Assembly (NCBI GenBank): GCA_030431095.1
Contig: JAUIJU010000003.1
Span: 1-64,000 of the forward strand
Direction: 5' to 3'
DNA: 64,000 nt
Source: Gammaproteobacteria bacterium
Lineage (GTDB): Bacteria; Pseudomonadota; Gammaproteobacteria; Xanthomonadales; SZUA-36
Part shown: positions 35,496 through 47,755 of the stretch, in pieces
Layout: every line of letters begins with the position of its first letter
Position numbering within the stretch: position 1 is the stretch's first letter
Position numbers and translations under genes: made by a program
Notes under the pieces: generated by a model
Told to the model about the DNA's origin: nothing
The model's input: only the letters and a program-made list of their open reading frames with translations
Databases searched by the model: none

Positions 35496-37514
35496 TCATT
35501 CCCCTTCCCTGCTCAACACCAGGTTGCCGCAGGAATCGAGCCGGGCTTCCCAGCCGGGCGCCACCCAGGCCGTGGCGGCGCGATCGGTGATGATGCACGG
35601 GCCCGGCACGGCCTGGTCCGCCGCCAGCGCATCGCGCTCCCGTACCGGCACCTGGCAGCGCAACTCGGTCATGAACACCCGGCGCGACTCGCCGTTTACG
35701 GCCCGCGGGCGGTGACGCTCCTGCGCCGCCAGCAGCGCCGGGGCGCGGGTGGACAGGCGCAGGTTGACCAGTTCCACCGACCGCTGCAGGCGGTGCCCGC
35801 TGGCCTGCTCGTGGGCCGCATGAAAGGCTTCCGTCATGCGTGGCGCGAGTGCCTCGCCGGCGTCGACATCCAGCACGATGCCCGCGCTCTGTCCGCTGTA
35901 GCGCAGTTCCAGCCGGCGGCGGTGGCGCAGCCGGCCCGCATCGACGCCCTCGGCCACCAGTTCCGCCGCCGCCTGCGCCTCGAGCTCAGCGAAGGCGGTT
36001 TCCAGGGCCGTCTCGTCCTGGCCCGCCAGCGGCGCCAGCACCGCCCGGGACAGGTCGCGCCCGGGCTCGGAAGCGAGCATGCCGTGGGCCGACAACACCC
36101 CGGCCAGGGCCGGCAACACCACGGTCCGCATGCCCAGCAGTTCGGCCAGTTCACAGGCGTGCAGGCCGCCGGCGCCGCCGAAACACAGCAGGGCGTCGTC
36201 ACGTGGATCGTGCCCGCGCTCCACCGATATCACGCGCAGGGCGCGCGCCATGTGCTCGTTGGCCAGGCGCAGCACGCCGCGGGCGGCTTCCTGGCGCCGG
36301 CAGCCCAGGTCGCGGGCCAGGCGGTCCATGGCGGCATTGGCCGCCTCCGTGTCCAGCGGCAGATAGCCACCCAGCAGGGTGTCCGGGGGCAGGCGGCCCA
36401 GCACCAGGTTGGCGTCGGTGACCGTTACCGCCTGGCCACCCTGCCCGTAGCAGGCCGGCCCCGGATCCGCGCCGGCCGATTCCGGGCCGACCAGCAGCAT
36501 GCCGCCGGCGTCCACCCGGGCCACGGAACCGCCGCCGGCGCCGATGGTGTGGATGTCCACGCTGCTGATGGTCAGCGGCCAGCCGGCGATGTTCGAATCG
36601 TTGGTCAGGGGAATCTCGCCGTCGAGCAGGGACACATCGGTGGAGGTGCCGCCCATGTCCAGGGTCAACAGGCGTGACCGACCGGTCACCTTGCCGACCA
36701 GGCGGGCCGCGGCGATACCGCCCGCGGGACCGGACAGCAACAGGCGCACCGCATGGTCCGAGGCCTGGTCCGCGGCCACCGTGGTGCCCGAGCTTTGCAT
36801 CACCGAGATGCGCGCCTGCGGCAACCCCTCCGCCAGGCGACGCAGGTAGCGGCGGATCACCGGACCCACGGCGGCGTTCAGCCAGGTGGCGATGCCGCGT
36901 TCGTATTCGCGGACTTCGGGCAGCACCTCGCTGGACAGGCTGACGAACAGCTCGTCGCCCAGGGCTTTGGCGATGCGCGCCTCCTCCTCCGGGCACAGGA
37001 AGGAAAACAGCAGGTTGACCGCCACCGACTCCACGCCCAGCGTCGCAACCCGTTCCGCGAGCGCCTGCAGCTGTGCGTCCGTCGCGCGCGCCAGCAACTC
37101 GCCGCCGGCGTCGCAGCGCGTGGCCACCTCCAGGCAGTGCGAGGACGGCACCGGCGGCGCCTCGGCCGGCTGTTCCAGTGCATACACTTCGCGCCGGTTC
37201 TGGCGCGCCAGGGCAAGGATGTCGCCGAAGCCCTCGCTGGTCACGTAGGCCACGGTTGCGCCCTTGTTCTCCAGCACCGCGTTGGTGCCCACCGTGGTGC
37301 CGTGGATGACCTGCACCGGTTCCTGGTGGAGCCCGAGCCGACGCAGTCCTTCGACGATGGCGCGCGAGGGGTCGTCCGGCGTGGACAGCACCTTGCCGTG
37401 CTGCAGCCGACCGTCCTTCCAGGCCACGATGTCGGTGAAAGTGCCACCGGTGTCGACCCCGACCAGGATGGCGGGGCGGTCGCTGTCCCCGTTGTTGGGG
37501 GCGTCTGGGCTCAT
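35496..37514 (-). CDS. Hydantoinase/oxoprolinase family protein (HyuA-type)
   Basis: ILVGVDTGGTFTDIVAW, VIHGTTVGTNAVLE, LTLDMGGTSTDVSLLDGE, LLCFGGAGGLHACELAELLGM. Confidence 0.88.
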   Translation of the reverse strand: MSPDAPNNGDSDRPAILVGVDTGGTFTDIVAWKDGRLQHGKVLSTPDDPSRAIVEGLRRLGLHQEPVQVIHGTTVGTNAVLENKGATVAYVTSEGFGDILALARQNRREVYALEQPAEAPPVPSSHCLEVATRCDAGGELLARATDAQLQALAERVATLGVESVAVNLLFSFLCPEEEARIAKALGDELFVSLSSEVLPEVREYERGIATWLNAAVGPVIRRYLRRLAEGLPQARISVMQSSGTTVAADQASDHAVRLLLSGPAGGIAAARLVGKVTGRSRLLTLDMGGTSTDVSLLDGEIPLTNDSNIAGWPLTISSVDIHTIGAGGGSVARVDAGGMLLVGPESAGADPGPACYGQGGQAVTVTDANLVLGRLPPDTLLGGYLPLDTEAANAAMDRLARDLGCRRQEAARGVLRLANEHMARALRVISVERGHDPRDDALLCFGGAGGLHACELAELLGMRTVVLPALAGVLSAHGMLASEPGRDLSRAVLAPLAGQDETALETAFAELEAQAAAELVAEGVDAGRLRHRRRLELRYSGQSAGIVLDVDAGEALAPRMTEAFHAAHEQASGHRLQRSVELVNLRLSTRAPALLAAQERHRPRAVNGESRRVFMTELRCQVPVRERDALAADQAVPGPCIITDRAATAWVAPGWEARLDSCGNLVLSREGE

Positions 37515-37583
37515 GGGGTGTTCCGGTGACTGGGTCGGGGCAGGCGCCTATTGTAGAGTTGCATCCCGTCACGGAAACACCCC

Positions 37584-38396
37584 ATGCCCGAGCTGCCCGA
37601 AGTCGAAACCACCCTGCGGGGCATAAGCCCCTGGCTGCAGGACCAGACCCTGCGCGCCGTCGAGGTGCGCGAGCCGCGCCTGCGCTGGCCGGTGCCCGAG
37701 GCGGTGCAGGGCGCCGTGGGCGCACGCATCACCGGCCTGCGCCGGCGCGCCAAGTACCTGTTGCTGGACACCGATGCCGGCGGCGAACTGCTGGTGCACC
37801 TGGGCATGTCGGGCTCGCTGCGCGTGGTGACGGACGGCGCGCCGCCGCGCAAGCACGATCACTTCGACCTGGTGACCGACCGCGCCGTGATCCGCTACAA
37901 CGATCCACGCCGTTTCGGCGCCTTCCTGTGGGTGACGCCACCCAGCGAGACGCACGAACTGTTGCGTCACCTGGGCCCCGAACCGCTGGGCGAGGCCTTC
38001 GACGGCGAGGGCCTGTACACGCGCTCGCGTGGCCGGCGCGGCGCGGTGAAAAACTTCATCATGGATGGGCGCGTGGTGGTCGGCGTGGGCAACATCTATG
38101 CCTCCGAGGCGCTGTTCATGGCGGGCATCCACCCCGCGCGCGCCGCCGGGCGGGTGTCGCTCGAGCGTTACCGCTCGCTGGCCGCGGCCATTCGCGAGGT
38201 TTTGCAGCGGGCCATCGCCCAGGGCGGCACCACGCTGCGCGACTACGTCAACAGCGACGGGGCGCCGGGCTACTTCGCGCTGGACCTGCAGGTGTACGGA
38301 CGCGAGAGCAAGGCCTGCTTCCAGTGTGGCGCGCCGGTGCGCCAGAAGGTGATCGGTCAGCGCTCGAGCTTCTACTGCGCGCGCTGCCAGCGCTGA
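37584..38396 (+). CDS. mutM: Formamidopyrimidine-DNA glycosylase
   Basis: MPELPEVETTLRGI N-terminus; C-terminal zinc finger CFQCGAPVRQKVIGQRSSFYCARCQR. Confidence 0.97.
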   Translation: MPELPEVETTLRGISPWLQDQTLRAVEVREPRLRWPVPEAVQGAVGARITGLRRRAKYLLLDTDAGGELLVHLGMSGSLRVVTDGAPPRKHDHFDLVTDRAVIRYNDPRRFGAFLWVTPPSETHELLRHLGPEPLGEAFDGEGLYTRSRGRRGAVKNFIMDGRVVVGVGNIYASEALFMAGIHPARAAGRVSLERYRSLAAAIREVLQRAIAQGGTTLRDYVNSDGAPGYFALDLQVYGRESKACFQCGAPVRQKVIGQRSSFYCARCQR

Positions 38397-38402
38397 GCGA
38401 CT

Positions 38403-38609
38403 TCAGCCGCCGTCGCCGTCCAGCGCTTCTTCCATGCGGCGCTTGTGCGCTTCCGCCTGCTCCAGGTACTCATCCTCGTAGGCCTCGGCCTCCTGCAGCT
38501 TGCTGACCGGTTCGGCGATGAAGGTTTCTTCCAGGGGAACGGGTTCGGGATCCGGCATGAAGTACCAGACCGCCAGGAGCACCACGACAAGGATCAGCAG
38601 CCAGCGCAT
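38403..38609 (-). CDS. Small membrane protein, hypothetical
   Basis: MRWLLILVVVLLAVWYFMPDPEPVPLEETF; N-terminal TM segment and charged tail. Confidence 0.5.
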   Translation of the reverse strand: MRWLLILVVVLLAVWYFMPDPEPVPLEETFIAEPVSKLQEAEAYEDEYLEQAEAHKRRMEEALDGDGG

Positions 38610-38700
38610 GAAGTCAGGATAGGCCCGCCCCGGGCGGTGCGCAAACGACCCGGTCAGCAGCAGATCACGTGAAAGCAGGCCCTGTCGACCGGGTCCGGCA

Positions 38701-39345
38701 TCAGAGCAGCTCGTCCGGGGTCGGCGGGAGGCCCTCCTCGGGCGGGTCGATGAACTTCACCCGCTTGCCGCCGCTGAACACGGCCTTGAATTCCTTGCGG
38801 CTGACCGAGACGTAGCGGTCATTGCCGCCGATCTCCACCTGCGAGCCTTCGCGCAGGGCGTAGCCGTTCTCGTCCACGCGCACCACCATGGTGGCCTTGC
38901 GGCCGGTGTGGCAGATGGTTTTGAGCTCCTCCAGCTCGTCGGCCCAGGCCAGCAGGTGCTTGCTGCCCTCGAACAGTTCGCCCTGGAAGTCCGTGCGCAG
39001 GCCGAAGCACAGCACCGGGATGCCCAGCTGGTCCACCACCTCGCTGAGCTGGTAGACCTGGTCGCGGCTCAGGAACTGGGCCTCGTCGACCAGCACGCAG
39101 TGAATGTTGCGTTCTTCCAGCTCGTCGCGCGTTCGCGCCAGCAGGTCGGTGGCGCCATCGAAGGTCAGGGCCTCCGCCTCCAGGCCGATGCGCGAACGGA
39201 TCACGCCCACGCGGTAACGGTCATCCAGGCGCGGGGTAAACAGCAGTGGGGTCATGCCGCGCTCGCGGTAGTTCCACGCCGACTGCAGCAGCACGGTGGT
39301 TTTGCCGGCGTTCATCGCCGAGTAGTTGAAGTAGAGCTTGGCCAT
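38701..39345 (-). CDS. tdk: Thymidine kinase
   Basis: [64 protein letters not shown]. Confidence 0.95.
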   Translation of the reverse strand: MAKLYFNYSAMNAGKTTVLLQSAWNYRERGMTPLLFTPRLDDRYRVGVIRSRIGLEAEALTFDGATDLLARTRDELEERNIHCVLVDEAQFLSRDQVYQLSEVVDQLGIPVLCFGLRTDFQGELFEGSKHLLAWADELEELKTICHTGRKATMVVRVDENGYALREGSQVEIGGNDRYVSVSRKEFKAVFSGGKRVKFIDPPEEGLPPTPDELL

Positions 39346-39394
39346 CAGGATTCAGTCGTCACCGGTGTCATCATCGGGCAAGGCGGAGCGGCAT

Positions 39395-40279
39395 TCAATC
39401 GCCTCCGGCCAGCACCGGCTCGGCGGTCAGCCAAAGCTGCCACTGGGCGGAATCACTGGCCAGGGCCTCGTCGAGAAAGGCCTCCATGCGTGTCAGCGCC
39501 TGGTCGCAATCCGTCACGGGTTCGGCCGGCGTGACCTCCAGGCGTCTACGGCCAAGCGTGGCGTCCCAGCGCATGACGAACAGGCTGGCCGGCGCGCCAT
39601 GATCCACGACCATCTGCAGACCGCGCGGGTCGATCGGCAGGGCCTGGCCGCGCAGCCGCAACCGCGTGCCGCAGGGGCGCTCGGCCGGCGCGTCGAGCAG
39701 CAGCACCAGGGCGCCGCCGGGCTGGTCCAGCGCGGCGGCGACCGCGTCGCGTCCGCCGGGTACGCGAATCTCACCGCCACGGCACACCTTGCGCAGGTAG
39801 GCCACGCGCCAGCGCAGGTAGGCGTGGAATACGGGGGCGCCCCGCCGGGCGGCGTCCGGAACGTCCCGAAACACGAACCGCGGCGCCCAGCCGGCTGCCG
39901 CCAGGCAACGCAGGAACAGCGTGCCGGGACCCAGGTGGGTGCCCAGCATGACCACGGTGCCGGCCTCGGGCCAGGCCTCGGGACCGCTGACCAGCGCGCG
40001 CGCGATGCGCCGGTCGGAACTGAAATGCCCGTGCCAGGTGTCGACGGCGTCCAGGAACTGCACCAGGCGGAAGGTGGTCTTCCAGGCCTCAGGGTCCGCC
40101 ACGGGGGCCACCCGGCTCACGTTGGCCAGTGCATTGGCGGCATGGGCGCGAAAGAACCAGCCGCGCCGCGCCATCACGCGCGCCACCGCGTTGGCCGCGC
40201 GGGCGGGCAACACGAAACACAGCAGCGGCAGCAGCCAGTAGGCCAGCAGGTCGGCGCCTTGGCGCAGTAACCAGCGCAT
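39395..40279 (-). CDS. LpxL/HtrB-like lysophospholipid/lipid A acyltransferase family protein
   Basis: General LpxL-like architecture (MLGTHLGPGTLFLRCLAAAGW); catalytic HX4D motif not clear. Confidence 0.55.
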   Translation of the reverse strand: MRWLLRQGADLLAYWLLPLLCFVLPARAANAVARVMARRGWFFRAHAANALANVSRVAPVADPEAWKTTFRLVQFLDAVDTWHGHFSSDRRIARALVSGPEAWPEAGTVVMLGTHLGPGTLFLRCLAAAGWAPRFVFRDVPDAARRGAPVFHAYLRWRVAYLRKVCRGGEIRVPGGRDAVAAALDQPGGALVLLLDAPAERPCGTRLRLRGQALPIDPRGLQMVVDHGAPASLFVMRWDATLGRRRLEVTPAEPVTDCDQALTRMEAFLDEALASDSAQWQLWLTAEPVLAGGD

Positions 40280-40291
40280 GACGGGCCGGGC

Positions 40292-41482
40292 CTACTTCCG
40301 GTTCCAGGCCGAGAGGTAGAGTTCCGCGTTGGCCAGTTGCTCGAAGCCGTAGTCGAGCAACTCCGGCGAGTACTCCACCAGCGGGCTGGCGCGCAGCGCC
40401 ACGCGCCAGGGCTCGAAGCCCAGTTCGCGCAACTCGGTTTCGAACCCGCGCACCGTGATCGGGTTCAGCTCGGTGTACCACTGCCAGTACTCTGCCGGGC
40501 TGGCGAATTCGCCGCCGCGATCGATGTAGTCCGGCGGGGTGGACAGCACTTTCGACTTCAGCTCCTCCGGCGGCAGCTTGAGGTGCACCCAGGGGTCGTC
40601 GAAGAACTCGCCCAGGTGGTTGCCGCAGGCGCCGTAGAACAGTCCCGGGTGCACGAACAGCAGGCCGTCGGGGCGTAGCACGCGGCGAATTTCCGCCAGC
40701 GTGCGGACGTATCCACCCGCGATGTGTTCCAGTGAACCCCAGGACAGGACCACGTCGAAATGGTCGTCTTCGAACGGCATGTCGTTGCCGTCGAAAGGCT
40801 CGAAGCGCAGCCGGGAATCTTCCTGCCAGTCGCCCGGCAGGTGGTTGCGCCGCGCCACTTCAGGCAGCAACTCGTAGCGTTTCGAGGGATCGATGCCCAC
40901 GAACTCCCGCGGCTGGCAGCGCAGGAACACGCCCAGGTCGGTCATGCCGTCGCCGCAGCCCACGTCCAGGATGCGCCCGCCCAGGCGCTCGTCGCTGTCG
41001 AGCATCAGCTGCACGATGACCCGGGCGGCGTGATCGAAGTGTTTGAAAAACCAGTCGTCGTGGCCGCGGTTCCAGCTCAGGTCGCCGACCGGCACGCCGT
41101 CCAGGCCGTCGAGGGTCCAGGACGGCCGGGCGGCCCGGCCCGGCGGGTGCGTGGCGCCCTGCTCCCGCGGTTCCGGCAGGTCGCGGCGATCCAGCAGGCG
41201 GGGTTCGGCATTGGCCTCGGACCACAGCAGGGCCGAGACCCGCTGCGGGCCGTCGGGCACGACGCCCGGGGACAGCTCGGCCGCGTAGCGCCCGCGCGGC
41301 AGCCAGGCCACGTCCCAGCCCGCCTGCCGGATATGACAGGACAGGGTTTCCTGGCCCGATGCGGCATCGTGCAGCTGCAGCTGCAGGTCGATATCGAACA
41401 GCAGGTCGGCATGCACCTCAAATTCGATGCGGAATCGATCATCGGCGAGGTCGAGTCGGGTGATGGAGGCGGGCTGGCTCAC
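40292..41482 (-). CDS. SAM-dependent methyltransferase with N-terminal beta domain
   Basis: ILDVGCGDGMTDLGVFL...FDVVLSWGSLEHIAGGYVRTLAEIRRVLRPDGLLFVHPG. Confidence 0.75.
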   Translation of the reverse strand: MSQPASITRLDLADDRFRIEFEVHADLLFDIDLQLQLHDAASGQETLSCHIRQAGWDVAWLPRGRYAAELSPGVVPDGPQRVSALLWSEANAEPRLLDRRDLPEPREQGATHPPGRAARPSWTLDGLDGVPVGDLSWNRGHDDWFFKHFDHAARVIVQLMLDSDERLGGRILDVGCGDGMTDLGVFLRCQPREFVGIDPSKRYELLPEVARRNHLPGDWQEDSRLRFEPFDGNDMPFEDDHFDVVLSWGSLEHIAGGYVRTLAEIRRVLRPDGLLFVHPGLFYGACGNHLGEFFDDPWVHLKLPPEELKSKVLSTPPDYIDRGGEFASPAEYWQWYTELNPITVRGFETELRELGFEPWRVALRASPLVEYSPELLDYGFEQLANAELYLSAWNRK

Positions 41483-41519
41483 GGCGTTTGGACGTTGTTC
41501 TCGGTGAGGCGGGATTCTA

Positions 41520-42403
41520 TCAGTCCTTCCCCCCCTGCATGCGAACCCAGCCGTCGCGTACGGCCGTGACCTGGACCGGCAGTCCGGCCGCCGCGAAAGC
41601 CGCGCTCACCGGGCCGGCCTGCTCTTCGAGGATGCCGGCCATTACCAGCCGTCCGCCGGGGCGCACCGACGCCACCAACGCATCGGCGAGGCGCTGCAGG
41701 ATGCCCGCCAGGATGTTGGCGATCACCACGTCACCGGCCTGCCCTGCCGGCGTGTCGCCCTCCAGGGTCGTGATGCGTTCCGTCACGCCGTTGCGTTCCG
41801 CGTTCTGCTGCGTGGCCAGGACAGCCTGGGGGTCGTAGTCGATGCAGGTCACGCGGCGCGCGCCGCGCAGGGCGGCGGCGATGCCCAGCACGCCGGAGCC
41901 GCAGCCGAAGTCGAGCACCTCGCGATCCGCCAGGTCGTTGGCGTCGAGCCATTCCAGGCACAGGTGGGTGGTGGCGTGGGTGCCGGTGCCGAAGGCCAGG
42001 CCCGGGTCCAGGTGCAGCAGGGTGCCGTCGGGGTCGGGCGGCTCGGCGCCGGTGGGGATGATCCACAGCCGGCGGCCGAAACGCATGGGTTCGAAGCGGT
42101 CCATCCAGGCCCGTTCCCAGGCCTGGTCGGCCACGTCGCCGGTTTCCGGCTCGGCCACCAGGGGCAGCAGGGCCAGGGCGGCCAGGAGCTTTTCACGATC
42201 CACGCCGGGGTCGAACAGGCCGGTCAGGCGCACCACCTCCCACAGCGGCGTCTCGCCCACGGGGGGCTCCCACAACGGCGTGTCACCGTGATCGGTCAGG
42301 GTCACCGCCAGGGCGCCCTGCCCCAGCATCAGCGTTTCCGCGAGTTCGACGTGGCGCCGTTCCAGCCGCAAGTGGACTTCCAGGAAGCCGGCGCCGGCGT
42401 CGC

Positions 42404-42407
<4 letters not shown>
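41520..42407 (-). CDS. prmA: Ribosomal protein L11 methyltransferase
   Basis: Start trimmed to GTG 42407 overlapping the accC stop; [48 protein letters not shown]. Confidence 0.93.
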
Positions 42408-43759
<1,352 letters not shown>

Positions 43760-43781
43760 GACAGCCATGGTGCGACCGCCC

Positions 43782-44243
43782 TCAGCGGATCACGAACAGG
43801 GGCTGGTCGTACTCCACCGGCTGGCCGTTTTCGGCCAGGATGGCCACCACCGTGCCGGAGTAGTCAGACTCGATCTGGTTGAACATCTTCATGGCCTCGA
43901 TGATGCACAGCGTGTCGCCCAGCGAAACCTGCTGCCCCTTGCTGACGAAGGCCTCGGCCTCGGGGCTGGAGGCGGCGTAGAAGGTGCCCACCATCGGGGC
44001 GCGCACCACCTGGCCGTCAGGGACGGCCTCTTCGTCGCTCCCAGCGGCAGGCGCCGGGGCCGCCTCGACGGCAGGTGCGGCTGGCGCGGCGGCTACCGGT
44101 GCCGGCGCCGCCACGTACTGGGGCGGTGGCGTGGCCGAAGCGCGCGTGATGCGCAGCGACTCCTCGCCCTCCACGATTTCGATTTCGGAGAGGCTGGATT
44201 CCTCCAGCAATTCGATGAGCTTTTTGATTTTGCGTATGTCCAT
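43782..44243 (-). CDS. accB: Acetyl-CoA carboxylase biotin carboxyl carrier protein
   Basis: [45 protein letters not shown] biotinylation motif. Confidence 0.96.
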   Translation of the reverse strand: MDIRKIKKLIELLEESSLSEIEIVEGEESLRITRASATPPPQYVAAPAPVAAAPAAPAVEAAPAPAAGSDEEAVPDGQVVRAPMVGTFYAASSPEAEAFVSKGQQVSLGDTLCIIEAMKMFNQIESDYSGTVVAILAENGQPVEYDQPLFVIR

Positions 44244-44258
44244 GCCCGTGCACTCCGC

Positions 44259-44699
44259 TCAGGGTTCGATCCGGTTGAGTATGGCCTGCAGGGCGAGTAA
44301 ATACCCCTCGCCCCGAAAGCCGCTGATCACGCCCTCGGCGATATCAGCAAAATAGGACACCTGCCGAAACGGCTCGCGGGCCGACACGGCCGACAGGTGC
44401 ACCTCGATGAAGGGAATTTTGACCGCCAGCAGGGCGTCCCGCAGCGCGACGCTGGTATGGGTGTAGCCGGCCGGATTGAGAATGATCCAGTCCACGCCGT
44501 CACGACTGGCCTGCTGCACCGCGTCGATCAACTCGCCTTCGGCGTTGCTCTGTACGGCGTCCAGTTGCAGACCCGTGGCGTCAGCCACCTGTTGCAGCTC
44601 GTCGAGAATGTCCTGCAGACCCCGCTGACCATACTGACCGGGCTCGCGCTCACCCAGCAGGTTCAGGTTCGGTCCGTTGACGACGAGTATGCGGGTCAT
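44259..44699 (-). CDS. aroQ: 3-dehydroquinate dehydratase type II
   Basis: [40 protein letters not shown]. Confidence 0.96.
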   Translation of the reverse strand: MTRILVVNGPNLNLLGEREPGQYGQRGLQDILDELQQVADATGLQLDAVQSNAEGELIDAVQQASRDGVDWIILNPAGYTHTSVALRDALLAVKIPFIEVHLSAVSAREPFRQVSYFADIAEGVISGFRGEGYLLALQAILNRIEP

Positions 44700-44822
44700 G
44701 GCCTGTGGCGGTCCCTTCGAGGGGGCGCAGTCTGCACCAGGGGGCGCCCATTGTAAACAATTCGACGCCGTATTGAAGAAGATCGGCGCAGGATCGTTAC
44801 TGAATTTTAACGATTGGCGGAT

Positions 44823-45368
44823 TCAGAGCAGGGCCCGGATCTGCGCGACCAGCTCCTCGCGCTTCACTTCTCCCAGGCGCGTCCAGCGCACCACGCCGTC
44901 CCGATCGACCAGGACGGTGTAGGGCAGCATGCCGGCGACGTTGCCCCAGGCCATACTCGTGGCCATGACGTCGCCGGCACCCACCAGAACGGTGTAGTCG
45001 ATGCCCAGGCGCTCGGCGAAGTCCCGCGCGCGTTGCACATCGTCCAGCGCAATGCCGACGATGCCCAGGCCCTGGCCGGCCAGCTCTGCGTGCAGCTCAT
45101 CGAGCATGGGCATTTCGGCGCGGCATGGCGTGCACCAGGTGGCCCAGAAGTTCACCAGCAGCACCTGTCCGTCGAAGTCGGATGCCGAGACGCGCCGGCC
45201 ATCGGCGGCGCCCAGGGTGAAACCGGGGTGCGGCTGACCCAGCAACGCGGCGGGGCCCTCGGCCGCCGCGCCGCCATTGGGATCGCCGCGCAGCCACTGG
45301 GCGGTGATGACACCCGCAAACGCGGCCACCCCGGCGACAGCGAAAAACAACAGGACCTGGCGTTTCAT
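44823..45368 (-). CDS. TlpA family thioredoxin-like protein
   Basis: LLVNFWATWCTPCRAEMPMLDELH. Confidence 0.88.
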   Translation of the reverse strand: MKRQVLLFFAVAGVAAFAGVITAQWLRGDPNGGAAAEGPAALLGQPHPGFTLGAADGRRVSASDFDGQVLLVNFWATWCTPCRAEMPMLDELHAELAGQGLGIVGIALDDVQRARDFAERLGIDYTVLVGAGDVMATSMAWGNVAGMLPYTVLVDRDGVVRWTRLGEVKREELVAQIRALL

Positions 45369-45379
45369 CCCGGACCTCC

Positions 45380-47692
45380 TCAGCGAGCAGCCAGCACCTG
45401 GCGCAGGTGAGCGGCGAACTCATCGGGTGTGAAGTAACCGACCAGGCGGAAATCCTCGAGCTCCGCGCCGTCGGGACCGAAGAACAGGATGGCCGGCGGG
45501 CCGATCACGCCGTAGGCGCCCATCAGCGCCTGGTCGACGTCATCGTTGTCGGTCACGTCGGCCTGCAGGGGGTGCATCTGCGCCAGCAAGGCCTGTACCG
45601 GGGGCTCCGGAAATGTGTTGCGCTCCATGCGGATACATTCGACGCACCAGTCGGCGTAGAAATCGAGCATCGCCGGCCGCCCCTGGGCATTCGCCTGCCG
45701 CACCTCGCGCCGAAGGTCGTCGAGCGACTTGATGCGCGCGAAGGTCACGTGGTCCGCCTCCGCCACCCGGTGGTCGCCAGACAGGTGGGACAGCGGCCGC
45801 AGCCACCAGTCGCCGCCGGAAGCCGCGCCGATGAATTCGATCGCACCGAACACCAGCAGGGCCACGCCCAGCGCCTTCCATAACTTTCGCCAGCCCGTGG
45901 CGCCCTCGGGTATGCGCTCCAGCGCGCCCAGGTAGACCGCGCAGGCGATGGCCAGCAATCCCCACAGGACCATGATGACCGGCCCCGGAACGATGCGCTC
46001 CAGCATCCAGATGGCCAGCGCCAGCAGGCCCACGCCGAACACGGCCTTGACGGCGTTCATCCATGCGCCGGCGCGCGGCAGCAGCTTGCCAGCCGAGGCA
46101 CCGAACACCACCAACGGCAGCCCCATACCCAGCGACAGCGCAAACAGGGCTGCGCCGCCCAGCAGGGGACTGCCGGTCTCGCCGATCACGATCAGCGCCG
46201 CGGCCAGTGGGGGCGCCACGCAGGGGCCGACGATCAGCGCAGACAAAAAGCCCATCACCGCCACGCCGCCCTGCCGCCCGCCTTGCTGGCGGTTACTCCG
46301 CTCCGCCAGGCGCGATTGCCACCTGGTGGGCAGCTGCAGCTCGTAGAAGCCGAACATGGACAGGGCCAGCAATACGAACACGGCCACGAAGGCGCTGATG
46401 ATCCAGGGATTCTGGAACATGGCCTGCAGGTTCTGGCCGAACAGTCCGGCCAGGACCCCGGCCACGGTGTAGGTCACCGCCATCGCCAGCACGTAAACCA
46501 GTGAAAGCCAGAAGGCGCGCGCGGTCGTGATTCGGTCGCCTTCTCCGGCAATGATGCCGGACAGGATCGGCACCATGGGGAACACGCAGGGCGTGAACGC
46601 CAGCAGCAGACCGGCAACGAAAAACGCCACCAGGGCCCCCGCCGGACGGTCCACCAGCAAGGCGGCGAGACGACCCTGCTCGGATCGCGGTGGCTCGATG
46701 CGTTCGGAAACTTCGGTCGAACGCGCGGCAACAGGCACGGCCGGTCCGGCACCCGCGATCGGAGCGCCGGTGGCCATCGGCGCGACCGGCAGGTCTACCG
46801 ACAACTCGCCCGTCTGCGGGGGGTAACAGATGTCTCCGTCACGACAGCCTTGCCAGTCCGCGATCAGCGAGACCGTGACGCCGGGTCCAGCGGGGCGCTC
46901 GAAGTGGACGGGAATCTCGACCTGGCCGTACACCACCGGCACCGGGCCGAATTCCGGATCGTCCTTGACGGTGCCTGCCGGTAATTCCACCGCGGCCACG
47001 GAAACCAGGTCATCGCCACGCACGCGGAATGCGAATTTGTCCACGTAGAGGTAATACCCGGGCTGGGCGGTAAATCGCACCAGCGCAGTGGCGGCGTTCA
47101 GCGCGATCGCCTCGTAGCGGAAGGCCTGGTCGGCGGGCAGGGCCGGCGCCCCGGCGCCGGGTGCGACGGCCGGCGAAGCGCCCAGCAAGGTGTCCAGCGG
47201 AGACGTACCGGCGATGGGTCTGGGCACCGACGCGATATCGACCGCGGCCGGCAGCTCCACCTGGACCGTCTGGCTCGTGGGGGGATAACACAGCACGCCT
47301 TCCAGGCAACCCTGCGAACGCACGTCGACACTCAGTCGCCGCACGCCCGCCTCCACACGCGCCAGCGGCAGTCCGATCACCAGCTGGTCGTGGTACTTGA
47401 TGACCTCTTCGCCGAGCAGTTCGTCGAAGGATGCCTTGCCCTCCGGAATCTCCGGCTCGCCCAGCGCCACACCCGGCGTGGTGGTGGAGAAACCGAGAAA
47501 GCGGTTGTTGTAAAGGTAATGGTCCTGGGCGATGTCCCAGCGGATCTCGACCCGGTCCGGCGCAACAGCCTCGGCCGAAATGACGAATACCTCGCCGTAC
47601 TGGCGAACTTCGCCCGGCTCGATGGCCGCGACCGGGGCCCCGGTCAGCAGGAGCATGATCAAGGCCAGGCAGGATTGGTGGATTCTTTTCAT
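45380..47692 (-). CDS. dsbD: Thiol:disulfide interchange protein DsbD with duplicated N-terminal domain
   Basis: Two nDsbD-like modules (CLEGVLCYPP, CRDGDICYPP), TM core (FTPCVFPMVPILSGI...GPCVAPPLAAALIVIGETG), C-terminal MLDFYADWCVECIRME. Confidence 0.93.
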   Translation of the reverse strand: MKRIHQSCLALIMLLLTGAPVAAIEPGEVRQYGEVFVISAEAVAPDRVEIRWDIAQDHYLYNNRFLGFSTTTPGVALGEPEIPEGKASFDELLGEEVIKYHDQLVIGLPLARVEAGVRRLSVDVRSQGCLEGVLCYPPTSQTVQVELPAAVDIASVPRPIAGTSPLDTLLGASPAVAPGAGAPALPADQAFRYEAIALNAATALVRFTAQPGYYLYVDKFAFRVRGDDLVSVAAVELPAGTVKDDPEFGPVPVVYGQVEIPVHFERPAGPGVTVSLIADWQGCRDGDICYPPQTGELSVDLPVAPMATGAPIAGAGPAVPVAARSTEVSERIEPPRSEQGRLAALLVDRPAGALVAFFVAGLLLAFTPCVFPMVPILSGIIAGEGDRITTARAFWLSLVYVLAMAVTYTVAGVLAGLFGQNLQAMFQNPWIISAFVAVFVLLALSMFGFYELQLPTRWQSRLAERSNRQQGGRQGGVAVMGFLSALIVGPCVAPPLAAALIVIGETGSPLLGGAALFALSLGMGLPLVVFGASAGKLLPRAGAWMNAVKAVFGVGLLALAIWMLERIVPGPVIMVLWGLLAIACAVYLGALERIPEGATGWRKLWKALGVALLVFGAIEFIGAASGGDWWLRPLSHLSGDHRVAEADHVTFARIKSLDDLRREVRQANAQGRPAMLDFYADWCVECIRMERNTFPEPPVQALLAQMHPLQADVTDNDDVDQALMGAYGVIGPPAILFFGPDGAELEDFRLVGYFTPDEFAAHLRQVLAAR

Positions 47693-47755
47693 TGTGTGTT
47701 CAGACCGTGTCTCCTGGCCGGTTCTTACACGAAGGCCGACCAGGGTATCGCTGAC

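Noticed and set aside
37569-38132. 187-aa minus ORF opposite mutM
   Set aside because: Antisense shadow; mutM has clear N- and C-terminal motifs.
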